NCBI RefSeq assembly: GCF_005222485.1
Contig: NZ_CP029078.1
Location: forward strand, 4,677,501-4,741,500
Source of the DNA: Streptomyces griseoviridis
GTDB lineage: Bacteria > Actinomycetota > Actinomycetes > Streptomycetales > Streptomycetaceae
DNA: 64,000 nucleotides
Direction of reading: 5' to 3'
Shown in pieces: positions 25,335-34,782 of the stretch. Both the position numbers and the translations under genes were made by a program. The stretch's first letter is position 1, and every line of letters begins with the position of its first letter. Under the pieces are notes generated by a model. That model searched no databases. It worked only from the letters and a program-made list of their open reading frames with translations, and was not told where the DNA came from.

Positions 25335-25350
25335 AGTTCAACGCTCAACT
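25335..25350. promoter_or_regulatory. Imperfect inverted repeat AGTT...AACT before the pirin gene
   Basis: AGTTCAACGCTCAACT matches its reverse complement at 12 of 16 positions. It sits 27 bp before the pirin start and overlaps the likely promoter. This resembles operators of MarR-type regulators, but the regulator is not known. Confidence 0.35.
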
Positions 25351-25377
25351 AAAGTGGCCGTACAAGGAGGTACCGAC

Positions 25378-26352
25378 ATGCCTGCAGTGACCGTCGAGAA
25401 CCCGCTGACGCTTCCGCGCGTGACCGCGCCGGCCGACGCCGTGGCACGCCCCGTGCTCACCGTCACCACCGCGCCGAGCGGTTTCGAGGGTGAGGGCTTC
25501 CCGGTGCGCCGGGCGTTCGCCGGGATCAACTACCGCCACCTCGACCCGTTCATCATGATGGACCAGATGGGAGAGGTGGAGTACGCGCCGGGCGAGCCCA
25601 AGGGCACCCCCTGGCACCCGCACCGCGGCTTCGAGACCGTCACCTACATCATCGACGGCGTCTTCGACCACCAGGACAGCCACGGCGGCGGCGGCACCAT
25701 CACCAACGGCGACACCCAGTGGATGACGGCGGGCTCCGGCCTGCTGCACATCGAGGCGCCGCCCGAGTCCCTCGTCGTCTCCGGCGGCCTCTTCCACGGC
25801 CTCCAGCTGTGGGTGAACCTCCCGGCCAAGGACAAGATGATGGCCCCGAAGTACCAGGACCTGCGCAGCGGCGAGGTCGGGCTCCTCACCACCCCCGACG
25901 GCGGCGCCCTGATCCGCGTCATCGCCGGTGACCTGGACGGCCACCAGGGACCGGGCGCCACCCACACCCCGATCACGATGATCCACGCGACGGTGGCACC
26001 GGGCGCCGAGCTGACCCTGCCGTGGCGCGAGGACTTCAACGGCCTCGCCTACGTCATGGCGGGCAAGGGCTCGGTCGGCGCCGAGCGCCGCCCCGTCCAC
26101 CTCGGCCAGACCGCCGTCTTCGGCGCCGGCTCCTCGCTGACCGTCCGCGCGGACGAGAAGCAGGACGGGAACACGCCCGACCTGGAGATCGTGCTCCTCG
26201 GCGGACAGCCCATCCGCGAGCCGATGGCGCACTACGGACCGTTCGTCATGAACACCCGCGACGAACTCCAGCAGGCGTTCGAGGACTTCCAGAAGGGCCG
26301 CCTCGGCACGGTCCCCGCGGTCCACGGCATGACCCCCGGCGGCCCGCAGTAG
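25378..26352 (+). CDS. Pirin-family bicupin protein
   Basis: The protein has 324 residues. The N-terminal cupin contains the metal-binding pattern PWHPHRGFETVTYIIDG (His residues 80 and 82 and Glu85 region) and later WMTAGSGLLHIEAPPE, the signature of pirins. The second cupin domain follows. Some bacterial pirins have quercetinase activity or modulate other proteins. A perfect AAGGAGG precedes ATG 25378. It stands alone between a terminator and a hairpin. Confidence 0.88.
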   Translation: MPAVTVENPLTLPRVTAPADAVARPVLTVTTAPSGFEGEGFPVRRAFAGINYRHLDPFIMMDQMGEVEYAPGEPKGTPWHPHRGFETVTYIIDGVFDHQDSHGGGGTITNGDTQWMTAGSGLLHIEAPPESLVVSGGLFHGLQLWVNLPAKDKMMAPKYQDLRSGEVGLLTTPDGGALIRVIAGDLDGHQGPGATHTPITMIHATVAPGAELTLPWREDFNGLAYVMAGKGSVGAERRPVHLGQTAVFGAGSSLTVRADEKQDGNTPDLEIVLLGGQPIREPMAHYGPFVMNTRDELQQAFEDFQKGRLGTVPAVHGMTPGGPQ

Positions 26353-26443
26353 CGACAACGGCCCACCGACGGCCCGCACGTCCCCCGGCCCCGTCTCCCC
26401 GCACCCGCGGGGAGGCGGGGCCGACCGCTGCCCGGGGCGGCCG

Positions 26444-26509
26444 TCAGGCGGCGAGGGCGACGGTGAAGGTGACGACGGTGAAGGCGCCGACGGTGCCGGC
26501 GATGGCCAC
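26444..26509 (-). CDS. Possible very small hydrophobic peptide (21 residues)
   Basis: From GTG 26509 the frame reads VAIAGTVGAFTVVTFTVALA plus a final Ala and stops at TGA 26444. After the GTG every codon ends in C, the strongest possible Streptomyces coding bias, and the peptide is one membrane-spanning helix. Against it, no Shine-Dalgarno sequence is seen, and upstream in the same frame is a basic stretch (HHHRRRSGA) with no standard start. It could be a tiny membrane peptide or chance. Confidence 0.25.
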   Translation of the reverse strand: MAIAGTVGAFTVVTFTVALAA

Positions 26510-26515
26510 AGCGCC

Positions 26516-26552
26516 GGAACGCCGCCGGTGGTGATGCCGCCGGCGGCGTTCC
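26516..26552. terminator. Hairpin terminator after the pirin gene
   Basis: Arms GGAACGCCGCCGG (26516-26528) and its exact complement (26540-26552) form a 13-bp stem. The structure is 164 bp downstream of the pirin stop. Confidence 0.65.
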
Positions 26553-26627
26553 CCCGTTAGGGGTCAGCGCCGGCGAATCCGCCGATGTCGGCCACCGCAC
26601 GGCCGCCCGACGTGTTCGGGTGGGGGG

Positions 26628-27692
26628 ATGTCCCTGCTTCCGGAACCCGTACGGCGGTTCGCCGCCTGGTGCGGTGTGATCCTGCTGGTCTCCGGGGTCG
26701 GATACGTCGCGGTCCGGCTCTGCGCGGAGCTGCGGGCCGCCGTCACACCCGTGCTGCTCGCCCTCCTCGGCTCGGCGCTGCTCGGGCCGCTGTACCGGCG
26801 GCTGGTGAAGGCCAAGGTCAACCCGTCGATCGCGGCCGGACTCACCTGCGTCGCCGTGGTCGCCGTCGTCGGCGGCGCCGTGTACATCGTCGTCGCCGCG
26901 CTCATCGACACCGGCGACCAGATCGTCACCTCACTGAAGACCGCCGCGACCTCGCTCGCCCAGCACTTCGGGGCGGCCGGCACCTCGCTCGGCGACCTCG
27001 CGGGCAACTCCAAGGAACTGCTCGCCAAGTTCGGGGGCACCGCCGCCTCCAACGTGATCAGCGGCGTCAGCGTGGTCGCCGAGGTCATCGCCATGGCCGT
27101 CCTCGCGCTGCTCCTGGTCTTCTTCTTCCTGCGGGACTCGGAGCGGGCCGCGGGCGCCCTGCGCTCCCTCGCCCCGAGCGGCACCGCCGACCTCGTCGAG
27201 GCCATGGCCCGCCGGGCCTTCGGGGCCGTCGAGGGATTCATGCGGGGCACCACCCTCATCGCGTTCATCGACGCCGTCTGCATCACCGTCGGACTGCTGG
27301 TGCTGCGCGTCCCCGGGGCCGTCGGACTCGGCGCGCTGGTCTTCGTCGGGGCGTACATCCCCTACCTCGGCGCCTTCATCTCCGGCGCCGTCGCCGTGCT
27401 GGTCGCGCTCGCCGACCGCGGCTTCGTGATCGCGCTGTGGGCGCTCGGGGTGGTGCTCGCCGTGCAGGTGCTCGAAGGGCATGTGCTCCAGCCCATGATC
27501 CAGAGCCGGACCGTGCAGATGCATCCGGCGGTGGTCATGCTCGCCATCACCGCGGGCGCGGCCGTCGCGGGCATCCTCGGGATGCTGCTGGCCGTACCGC
27601 TCACGGCGGCGTTCTTCGGCGTCATCCACGAACTGCGCTCCCGCTATGGGGTCATCGACCCGCCGGGGGGTTCTCAGGGACGGGAGTCCTGA
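26628..27692 (+). CDS. AI-2E-type permease (UPF0118/PerM family)
   Basis: The protein has 354 residues with about seven or eight membrane helices. A first pair lies at about 13-60 (CGVILLVSGVGYVAVRL, VTPVLLALLGSALLGPLY), then another helix at about 75-95. A soluble amphipathic stretch (about 97-150) follows, then a C-terminal block with GLVFVGAYIPYLGAFISG-like sequence and VLEGHVLQPMIQSRTVQMHP, diagnostic of this family. Members include the proposed AI-2 exporter and Na+/H+ antiporters; the substrate is uncertain. GGGTGGGGG precedes ATG 26628. Confidence 0.85.
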   Translation: MSLLPEPVRRFAAWCGVILLVSGVGYVAVRLCAELRAAVTPVLLALLGSALLGPLYRRLVKAKVNPSIAAGLTCVAVVAVVGGAVYIVVAALIDTGDQIVTSLKTAATSLAQHFGAAGTSLGDLAGNSKELLAKFGGTAASNVISGVSVVAEVIAMAVLALLLVFFFLRDSERAAGALRSLAPSGTADLVEAMARRAFGAVEGFMRGTTLIAFIDAVCITVGLLVLRVPGAVGLGALVFVGAYIPYLGAFISGAVAVLVALADRGFVIALWALGVVLAVQVLEGHVLQPMIQSRTVQMHPAVVMLAITAGAAVAGILGMLLAVPLTAAFFGVIHELRSRYGVIDPPGGSQGRES

Positions 27693-27749
27693 CCCCAGGG
27701 CGACCGGGCTGCCCGTTCGCGGGACACAAGTGTCCCGGCGGCACGGACT

Positions 27750-30080
27750 CTAGGACACCGACGGACCGTCCGACTCGGCGGGCTCGGCGGGCTCAGCGGG
27801 CTCAGCCGACTCGGCCGGCTCACGTGTTTCCTGTGCCTCGGGTGATTCGTGCGGCCCCGGTGGCTCAGGTGGTCCAGGTGATTCATGCGGCCCCAGTGAT
27901 TCATGCGGCCCCAGTGGTTCAGGTGGCACGAGTGGCTCAGGTGGCTCGTGGAGTTCGAACCAGATGCTCTTGCCCTCGCCCCTCGGGTCCACCCCCCAGG
28001 TGTCCGCGAGGAGTTCGATGAGGACCAGGCCGCGGCCCGAGGACGCCAGTTCGCCCGGGTGGCGTCGGTGCGGGAGGTCGTCGCCGGTGTCCGTCACCTC
28101 GACCCGCAGCCTGCGCCCGCCCGGCTCGCCGTGCACCTCCGCGAGCAGCAGCGCGTCGGCGTCGGTGTGCACGAGGACGTTGGTCAGCGTCTCGGACAGC
28201 AGCAGCACCGCCGAGTCGATCTGGTCGGCCGATGGCCAGTCGTGCAGCAGCTCCCGCACCTGCTGCCTGGCCACCGCCACCCGCTCCGGCTCCGCCTGGG
28301 CCACCGACAGCAGCGTGCGGCGCACCGCGGCCGGGCCCGCCGCCGGTGCGCCGGGGTCGCTGTCCGGGCCCGCGCGGCTCAGCAGCAGGACCGCGATGTC
28401 GTCCTCGCGGCGGTCGGCCAGCGGACCCGTGCTGTGGTGCGACGAAGGACCGTGCACGCCCTGGACCAGCGCGTCGGCCAGCTCCTCCAGATCCCCCTGG
28501 TGCTCCTCCAGGATCGCCCGGATGCGCTGCCAGCCGCTGTCCAGGTCGTGGCCGCCGGTCTCGATCAGACCGTCGGTGCAGATCAGCATCGTTTCGCCGG
28601 GTTCCAGGACGATCCGGGTGGTCGGGTAGTCGGCGTCCGGGTCGATGCCGAGCGGCAGCCCGCCCGCCGTCGCCCGCGCCAGCACCGTGCCGTCCGTCAT
28701 CCGGATCGCCGGGTCGGGGTGCCCGGCGCGGGCGATGTCGAGGGTGCCGGTCGCCGGGTCCGCCTCGACGTACAGACAGGTGGCGAACCGCAGGTCGGAC
28801 TCGTCGTCGTCGGGCGTGCCGTACGTCATGCCGTGCAGGAACCGGGAGGCGCGCGACAGCACCGCGTCGGGCCTGTGCCCCTCGGAGGCGTACGCGCGCA
28901 GCGCGATCCGCAGCTGGCCCATCAGACCGGCCGCCCGCACGTCATGGCCCTGGACGTCCCCGATCACCAGCGCGACCCGCCCGCCGCCCGCCTCGGTCCT
29001 GGTGGCGCCGCCGGGCAGCGGGATCACGTCGTACCAGTCCCCGCCGACCTGGAGGCCGCCCCCGGTCGGGACATAGCGGGCGGCGACCTTCAGCCCCGGT
29101 GTCCGCGGCCCGAGCCTCGGCATCATGGAGCGCTGGAGGCCGTCGGTGAGGGCACGCTCCGACTCCGCGGTGCCGGCCCGGGAGAGGGCCTGGGCGAGCA
29201 TCCGGGCCACCGTGGTCAGCACCGACCGCTCGTCGGGCGTGAACGCGACCGGATAGGCGAAGCCCGCCATCCAGGCGCCCATGGTGCGCCCGGCCACCGT
29301 CAGCGGCAGGAACGCCCAGGAGTGACGGGCGAAGGGGGCGGCGATCGGCCAGGTCAGCGGGTAGCGAGACCGGTACTGCTGCGGCGAGGAGAGGTAGACG
29401 GCCCGGCCGGTGCGGACCACCTCGGCGGCGGGATAGTCGGTGCTCAGCGCCAACTGGGTGAACGGGCTCACGGCGCCCGGCTGCTGCCCGTGGTAGCCGA
29501 TGAGGGTGAGGCGGTCGCCCTCGACGCCGAAGACGGCGAGCCCGTCAGGACTGAAACCCGGCATCGACAGCCCGGCCGCGACCCGCAGCACCTCCTCCGT
29601 GGACCGCGCCTCGGCCAGCGCCCGCCCGGCGTCCAGCAGGAACGCCTCCCGGGAGCGCCGCCAGTCGCCGGTGACCGCGCTGCGGCCCGCGGGGGTGCCG
29701 GGCGTCGGCTCGGTGACCTCCTGGAGGGTGCCGATCAGCCGGAAGGCCCGCCGCACCGGGTCGAACGACGGCTTGGAGCGGGAGCGGACGACCCGGACGA
29801 TCCGGCCCAGCTCGTCCATGACCCGGATCCGCACCTCGGCGAGCGTGTTCTCGGCGACGGCGAGGCCGACCACCCCGGTGATCTCGTTCCAGTCGACGGG
29901 GTGCAGCCTGGCCCGGGTCTGCGCCTCCGTGAGGGTGGTCGCGCGGGCGGGCAGCCCGAGCAGCCGCGCGGCCTCCGCGTCGACCGCGACCAGCCCCGTG
30001 GCGGTGTCCCACTGCCACAGGCCGGTCGCGAGGGCGGCCAGGACCTCCCCCACGGCGGGCAAGGGCTCACCAGTGCGCAT
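27750..30080 (-). CDS. Multidomain PAS-GAF-SpoIIE phosphatase with C-terminal HATPase
   Basis: The protein has 776 residues. In order: a PAS-like domain (about 10-125), a GAF domain (about 150-300), a PP2C/SpoIIE phosphatase domain (about 325-545; VGGDWYDVIPL, VIGDVQGHDVRAA, MLICTDGLIE) and an RsbW-like HATPase domain (about 580-690; SETLTNVLVHTDADALL, SGRGLVLIELLADTWGV). The tail has repeats of PEPLGPHES type, then AEPAEPAE. Such proteins act on anti-anti-sigma factors, so one polypeptide here may carry both phosphatase and anti-sigma-like kinase activity. The start is ATG 30080. The partner sigma factor is not in the window. Confidence 0.9.
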   Translation of the reverse strand: MRTGEPLPAVGEVLAALATGLWQWDTATGLVAVDAEAARLLGLPARATTLTEAQTRARLHPVDWNEITGVVGLAVAENTLAEVRIRVMDELGRIVRVVRSRSKPSFDPVRRAFRLIGTLQEVTEPTPGTPAGRSAVTGDWRRSREAFLLDAGRALAEARSTEEVLRVAAGLSMPGFSPDGLAVFGVEGDRLTLIGYHGQQPGAVSPFTQLALSTDYPAAEVVRTGRAVYLSSPQQYRSRYPLTWPIAAPFARHSWAFLPLTVAGRTMGAWMAGFAYPVAFTPDERSVLTTVARMLAQALSRAGTAESERALTDGLQRSMMPRLGPRTPGLKVAARYVPTGGGLQVGGDWYDVIPLPGGATRTEAGGGRVALVIGDVQGHDVRAAGLMGQLRIALRAYASEGHRPDAVLSRASRFLHGMTYGTPDDDESDLRFATCLYVEADPATGTLDIARAGHPDPAIRMTDGTVLARATAGGLPLGIDPDADYPTTRIVLEPGETMLICTDGLIETGGHDLDSGWQRIRAILEEHQGDLEELADALVQGVHGPSSHHSTGPLADRREDDIAVLLLSRAGPDSDPGAPAAGPAAVRRTLLSVAQAEPERVAVARQQVRELLHDWPSADQIDSAVLLLSETLTNVLVHTDADALLLAEVHGEPGGRRLRVEVTDTGDDLPHRRHPGELASSGRGLVLIELLADTWGVDPRGEGKSIWFELHEPPEPLVPPEPLGPHESLGPHESPGPPEPPGPHESPEAQETREPAESAEPAEPAEPAESDGPSVS

Positions 30081-30275
30081 TGCCCCACTTTAGGAAGGAG
30101 GGATCGCGGCCTGCCACCGATCGGCGCCGCGATCACCCGATCCCGTGGCTGATCCCGTGGGCGGGCCCGGCGCGCGGGCCCGGCGCGCGGCCCCGCCCAC
30201 GCCCCGGGCCCGCAGGCCCCCTCCCGGCGCTGACGGTGGGGAGCCGATCATGGGGTCCCCGGTAGGCTTGGGGAA

Positions 30276-30289
30276 GTTTCACGTGAAAC
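30276..30289. promoter_or_regulatory. parS: parS site (ParB binding), copy 2
   Basis: GTTTCACGTGAAAC is identical to the copy at 114-127. It lies 34 bp before the aspS start, in the leader of that gene. It is a perfect match to the Streptomyces parS core. Confidence 0.92.
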
Positions 30290-30323
30290 ACAACCCCGAT
30301 CCGCGAAGGCTGGATGAACGACG

Positions 30324-32087
30324 ATGCATCGGTACAGGTCCCACACCTGCGGCGAGCTCCGCGCCTCTGACGTCGGCACCGACGTCCGGCTCAGTGGCTG
30401 GCTGCACAATCGGCGCGACCTGGGCGGCATCCTCTTCATCGATCTGCGTGACCACTACGGCATCACGCAGCTCGTGGCCCGTCCCGGCACCCCCGCCTAC
30501 GAGGCGCTCGACAAGGTGACCAAGGAGTCGACCGTCCGCATCGACGGCCAGGTCGTCTCGCGCGGCGCCGACAACGTCAACCCGGAGCTGCCGACCGGCG
30601 AGATCGAGGTCGAGGTCGGCGAGGTCGAGCTGCTCGGCGCCGCCCAGCCGCTCCCCTTCACCATCAACGCCGAGGACGGTGTCAACGAGGAGCGCCGCCT
30701 GGAGTACCGCTTCCTCGACCTGCGCCGCGAGCGCATGCACCGCAACATCATGCTGCGCACGGCCGTCATCTCGGCCATCCGCCACAAGATGACGGCGCTG
30801 GGCTTCAACGAGATGGCGACGCCGATCCTCTCCGCGACCTCCCCCGAGGGCGCCCGCGACTTCGTCGTCCCCTCCCGCCTCAACCCGGGCCGGTTCTACG
30901 CGCTGCCGCAGGCGCCGCAGCAGTTCAAGCAGCTGCTGATGATCTCCGGCTTCGACCGCTACTTCCAGATCGCGCCCTGCTTCCGCGACGAGGACGCCCG
31001 CGCGGACCGTTCGCCGGGCGAGTTCTACCAGCTCGACGTCGAGATGAGCTTCGTCGAGCAGGAGGACGTGTTCCAGCCCATCGAGCGGCTGATGACGGAG
31101 CTGTTCACCGAGTTCGGCGGCGACCGCGAGGTCACCTCCCCGTTCCCGCGCATCCCGTTCCGCGAGGCGATGCTCAAGTACGGCTCCGACAAGCCGGACC
31201 TGCGCGCCAAGCTGGAGCTTGTGGACCTCACCGACGTCTTCTCCGGCTCGGAGTTCAAGGCGTTCGCCGGCAAGCACGTGCGCGCCCTCGCGGTGCCTGA
31301 CGTCTCCGGCCAGCCCCGCAAGTTCTTCGACCAGCTCGGTGACTACGCGGTCTCGCAGGGCGCCAAGGGCCTGGCCTGGGTGCGTGTCGCCGAGGACGGG
31401 TCGCTCTCCGGTCCGATCGCGAAGTTCCTCACCGAGGAGAACGTCTCCGAGCTGACCAAGCGCCTGTCGCTGGCCGCCGGGCACGCGGTCTTCTTCGGCG
31501 CGGGCGAGTTCGACGAGGTCTCCAAGATCATGGGCGCGGTCCGCGTCGAGGCCGCCAAGCGGGCCGGGCAGTTCGAGGAGAACGTCTTCCGGTTCTGCTG
31601 GATCGTCGACTTCCCGATGTACGAGAAGGACGAGGAGACCGGCGCGATCGACTTCTCGCACAACCCGTTCTCCATGCCGCAGGGCGGCCTGGAGGCCCTG
31701 GAGACCCAGGACCCGCTGGACATCCTGGGCTGGCAGTACGACATCGTCTGCAACGGCGTCGAGCTGTCCTCCGGCGCGATCCGCAACCACGAGCCCGAGA
31801 TCATGCTCAAGGCGTTCGAGATCGCGGGCTACGACCGGGAGACCGTCGAGGAGAAGTTCGCGGGCATGCTCCGCGCCTTCCGCTTCGGCGCCCCGCCGCA
31901 CGGCGGGATCGCCCCCGGCGTCGACCGCATCGTCATGCTCCTCGCGGACGAGCCCAACATCCGCGAGACGATCTCCTTCCCGCTCAACGGCAACGCCCAG
32001 GACCTGATGATGGGCGCCCCGACGGAGCTGGAGGAGGCCCGGCTGAAGGAGCTGCACCTGTCGGTGCGCACGCCGCAGCCGAAGTAG
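30324..32087 (+). CDS. aspS: Aspartyl-tRNA synthetase
   Basis: The protein has 587 residues, the length of bacterial-type AspRS. The N-terminal OB-fold anticodon domain (about 1-110) begins [20 protein letters not shown]. The class II catalytic core follows, with motif 2 ([19 protein letters not shown]) and the GAD insertion. Motif 3 is [20 protein letters not shown] near residue 530. It charges tRNA-Asp, and tRNA-Asn if the cell uses the GatCAB route. The start is ATG 30324. The leader contains a parS site and the gene ends at a strong terminator. Confidence 0.97.
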   Translation: MHRYRSHTCGELRASDVGTDVRLSGWLHNRRDLGGILFIDLRDHYGITQLVARPGTPAYEALDKVTKESTVRIDGQVVSRGADNVNPELPTGEIEVEVGEVELLGAAQPLPFTINAEDGVNEERRLEYRFLDLRRERMHRNIMLRTAVISAIRHKMTALGFNEMATPILSATSPEGARDFVVPSRLNPGRFYALPQAPQQFKQLLMISGFDRYFQIAPCFRDEDARADRSPGEFYQLDVEMSFVEQEDVFQPIERLMTELFTEFGGDREVTSPFPRIPFREAMLKYGSDKPDLRAKLELVDLTDVFSGSEFKAFAGKHVRALAVPDVSGQPRKFFDQLGDYAVSQGAKGLAWVRVAEDGSLSGPIAKFLTEENVSELTKRLSLAAGHAVFFGAGEFDEVSKIMGAVRVEAAKRAGQFEENVFRFCWIVDFPMYEKDEETGAIDFSHNPFSMPQGGLEALETQDPLDILGWQYDIVCNGVELSSGAIRNHEPEIMLKAFEIAGYDRETVEEKFAGMLRAFRFGAPPHGGIAPGVDRIVMLLADEPNIRETISFPLNGNAQDLMMGAPTELEEARLKELHLSVRTPQPK

Positions 32088-32115
32088 CCGCGACCAGGGC
32101 AGGCAAAGCGTAGGC

Positions 32116-32151
32116 AAAGGGCTCGAAACCGGCGTCGGTTTCGAGCCCTTT
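32116..32151. terminator. Strong hairpin terminator after aspS
   Basis: Arms AAAGGGCTCGAAACC (32116-32130) and its exact complement (32137-32151) form a 15-bp stem with a 6-nt loop. Confidence 0.9.
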
Positions 32152-32221
32152 CCCGTGCGCACCCGATTCACAGCTCCCTCCGATGTTTTCGCCCACCTCG
32201 CCGCCCCTACCGTCCCGGTCC

Positions 32222-33166
32222 ATGACAGATCATCAAGAAGCACCCGGGAAGAAGCAGTTGGACCGCCGGACGGTGCTGGTCGCCACCGGCGCGACCGTGA
32301 CCGCGCTCGGCGCTGGCGGCGCGCTCGCCGTCTCCGCCTCCGCCCAGGACAACCGGGCCACGCCCGGCACCGGCCAGGGCGCGGGGGACGGTGAACCCTG
32401 CTACGCCCTCACCTCCGAGACCACCGAGGGCCCCTACTACATCGACGCGGACAAGATCCGCCGGGACGTCACCGAGGACCAGGAGGGCATCCCGCTGCGG
32501 CTGCGCCTGAAGGTGATCGACGCGGAGAGCTGCCGCCCGGTGCGGAACGCGGCCGTCGACATCTGGCACTGCAACGCGGCGGGCGTCTACTCGGGCTACG
32601 AGGACCAGGGCAGCGGGGGCGGCGGCCCGGCCCCCACCGGCGAACCGCCCACCGGCGAGCCCCCGACCGACGGCCCCGGCGGTCCCGGCGGCCCGGGTGG
32701 CGGTGGCGGCCACCAGGAGCCGACCGACGACGAGCGCTACCTGCGCGGCACCTGGCGCACCGACCGGCACGGGTACGTGACCTTCGAGACCGTCTTCCCC
32801 GGCTGGTACCGGGGCCGGTGCGTGCACATCCACGTCAAGGTGCACGTGGACGGCGAGTGGACGGACGCCGGGTACGAGGGCGGCCACACCTGCCACACCG
32901 GCCAGCTGTTCTTCGACGAGCGGTCGGTGCTGCTGACCGCCGACGTGCAGCCGTACGCGGCCAACACGACCGAGCGCACCACCCTCGACGAGGACACCAT
33001 CTACCCGGGCAACGGCCATGAGGGCGGCCTGCTGGTCCTGGACTACGACCACCGGCACATCGCCCGAGGCGTCCGGGCCGCGCTGACCCTGGGGGTCGCG
33101 CCGGACGAGACGCACGACAGCACGGACACCCCGCCGGGTGCGACGGCGTCGCCCAGCGCGAGCTGA
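32222..33166 (+). CDS. Exported intradiol ring-cleavage dioxygenase
   Basis: The protein has 314 residues. The N terminus has a twin-arginine-like signal (LDRRTVLVATGATVTALGAGG). The dioxygenase domain resembles protocatechuate/catechol 1,2- and 3,4-dioxygenases. It has SETTEGPYYID, VDIWHCNAAGVYSGY (Tyr123) and GWYRGRCVHIHVKVH (Tyr196, His202, His204), giving the Tyr2-His2 Fe(III) ligand set. A Gly/Pro/Thr-rich insertion lies at about 131-165. It should open catechol-type rings with O2 outside or at the membrane. ATG 32222 is chosen because the Tat signal starts there. An aromatic-acid-type transporter lies just downstream. Confidence 0.85.
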   Translation: MTDHQEAPGKKQLDRRTVLVATGATVTALGAGGALAVSASAQDNRATPGTGQGAGDGEPCYALTSETTEGPYYIDADKIRRDVTEDQEGIPLRLRLKVIDAESCRPVRNAAVDIWHCNAAGVYSGYEDQGSGGGGPAPTGEPPTGEPPTDGPGGPGGPGGGGGHQEPTDDERYLRGTWRTDRHGYVTFETVFPGWYRGRCVHIHVKVHVDGEWTDAGYEGGHTCHTGQLFFDERSVLLTADVQPYAANTTERTTLDEDTIYPGNGHEGGLLVLDYDHRHIARGVRAALTLGVAPDETHDSTDTPPGATASPSAS

Positions 33167-33183
33167 CCTGCGGCTCAGCCCCT

Positions 33184-33285
33184 CGCTGTTCACATACATA
33201 GTCGTAGGAACAACCCATTGACCAGGGGGTTCTGCCTCCATATCGTGCTCAAGCACGTGATGGGTATTCCTGTATGTGAACAGCG
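33184..33285. promoter_or_regulatory. Paired 15-bp inverted half-sites around the MFS promoter
   Basis: CGCTGTTCACATACA (33184-33198) and its exact reverse complement (33271-33285) are 72 bp apart. They flank a third symmetric element, CGTGCT-CA-AGCACG (33244-33257). The right arm ends 12 bp before the MFS start and overlaps its ribosome site. The layout fits two operator sites for a dimeric regulator that loops DNA, or a large hairpin in the leader. Confidence 0.6.
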
Positions 33286-33297
33286 TGGGAGACAACG

Positions 33298-34782
33298 ATG
33301 TCAGATCCGTCCGCGACGCACCCGGGGGCCGGGGCCGGGGCCGAGAACGCGGGGAACCTTGGACACCCCAAGAACCCTGGGAACCCCGAGAGCCCCCAGA
33401 ACGCAGCCCAGCGCCGGGCGGTCGGCAAGTTCCTGCGCCGCATGATGCCGCTGCTGGTCCTGATGCTGCTGATCAACAATCTGGACCGGACGAACGTGGG
33501 CTTCGTCCAGGACGAGCTGCGGGCGGACGTCGGCATCGGCGCCACCGCCTACGGCCTCGGGGCCGGCCTGTTCTTCATCGGGTACGCCCTCTTCGAGGTG
33601 CCAAGCAACATGTTGCTGGAACGATTCGGCGCCCGGGTGTGGCTGACCCGCATCATGATCACCTGGGGCGTGGTGATCATCGCGATGTGCTTCATCCACA
33701 ACGTCACCATGTTCTACAGCCTGCGCTTCCTGCTGGGTGTCGCCGAGGCCGGGTTCTTCCCCGGCGCGATGCTCTACATGACGCAGTGGCTGCCGGACTC
33801 CGACCGCGGCCGGGCCAGCGCCATCTTCCTCGGCGGCTCGGCCGCCGCCGGCGTCATCACCGGGCCGATCACCGGCGCCCTGCTCGAACTGCACGGCCTG
33901 GGCGGCTTCGCGGGCTGGCGCTGGATGTTCGCGCTGGAGGGAACGTTCTCGGTGCTCGTCGGGATCGCCGCCGGGTTCTTCCTGGTCTCCCGCATCGAGG
34001 ACGCCCGCTGGCTCACCCGCGAGGAGAAGGACGCGCTCGGCGCGGCCGTCGCCCAGGACCAGGAGGCCCGCAGCCGGGCCCCGAGGACCGCGCGCTGGCG
34101 GCTCGTCCTGCACCCGCAGGTCGCCCTGCTCACCGGCGCGTTCTTCGCGATGACGCTCACCGGGTACGCGATCACGTTCTGGCTGCCCAGCCTGATCGAG
34201 GAGATCGGCGGCCTGTCGTCCTTCCAGGTCGGCCTGCTCTCGGCGATCCCCGCGATCTGCTCCATGATCGCCATGTACTCGATGAGCCGGTTCACCGACC
34301 GGGCGCCTGACCGCCGCCCGTTCCTCGCGATCACGCTGGTCCTGTCGGCGATCGGCACGTACCTCGCCACCCTCGGCTCGCCCTGGTTCGGACTCGCCGC
34401 GATCACCCTGGCCGGGGTCGGCTCCAAGTGCGCGGCGACCCTGTTCTGGCCGATGGCGCAGTCAGGACTCGACCTGCGGATCGCCGCGCCGGGCCTCGCG
34501 CTCATCAACTCCGTGGGAAACCTCGGCGGTTTCGTCTCCCCCACCCTCTTCGGCTACCTCAAGGACACCACCGGCTCCACCAACGGCGGCATGTACACCC
34601 TGACCGCGGCGTCGCTCCTCGCGGTGATCGCGGCCCGGTACATTCGCGCGGCGCGGCCGGTGGGGTTGGGGGCGCCTGGAGGGACGGCCGAGGCTGCGGT
34701 GACCGAGGTGACCGAGGTGACCGAGGTGACCGGCGAGGCTGACCGGTCGGGAGTGACCGGTGGAGTCCGGAAAACCGGCTGA
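33298..34782 (+). CDS. MFS transporter, ACS (anion:cation symporter) family
   Basis: The protein has 494 residues with 12 predicted helices starting near residue 50. NNLDRTNVGFVQDEL and RFLLGVAEAGFFPGAMLYMTQWLP are typical of the ACS family, which imports organic anions such as phthalate, 4-hydroxyphenylacetate or hexuronates with H+. The Pro/Asn/Gly-rich N-terminal 40 residues and the C-terminal VTEVTEVTEVT run are low complexity. It follows the intradiol dioxygenase on the same strand, so an aromatic acid is a reasonable substrate guess. GGGAG precedes ATG 33298. Confidence 0.85.
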   Translation: MSDPSATHPGAGAGAENAGNLGHPKNPGNPESPQNAAQRRAVGKFLRRMMPLLVLMLLINNLDRTNVGFVQDELRADVGIGATAYGLGAGLFFIGYALFEVPSNMLLERFGARVWLTRIMITWGVVIIAMCFIHNVTMFYSLRFLLGVAEAGFFPGAMLYMTQWLPDSDRGRASAIFLGGSAAAGVITGPITGALLELHGLGGFAGWRWMFALEGTFSVLVGIAAGFFLVSRIEDARWLTREEKDALGAAVAQDQEARSRAPRTARWRLVLHPQVALLTGAFFAMTLTGYAITFWLPSLIEEIGGLSSFQVGLLSAIPAICSMIAMYSMSRFTDRAPDRRPFLAITLVLSAIGTYLATLGSPWFGLAAITLAGVGSKCAATLFWPMAQSGLDLRIAAPGLALINSVGNLGGFVSPTLFGYLKDTTGSTNGGMYTLTAASLLAVIAARYIRAARPVGLGAPGGTAEAAVTEVTEVTEVTGEADRSGVTGGVRKTG

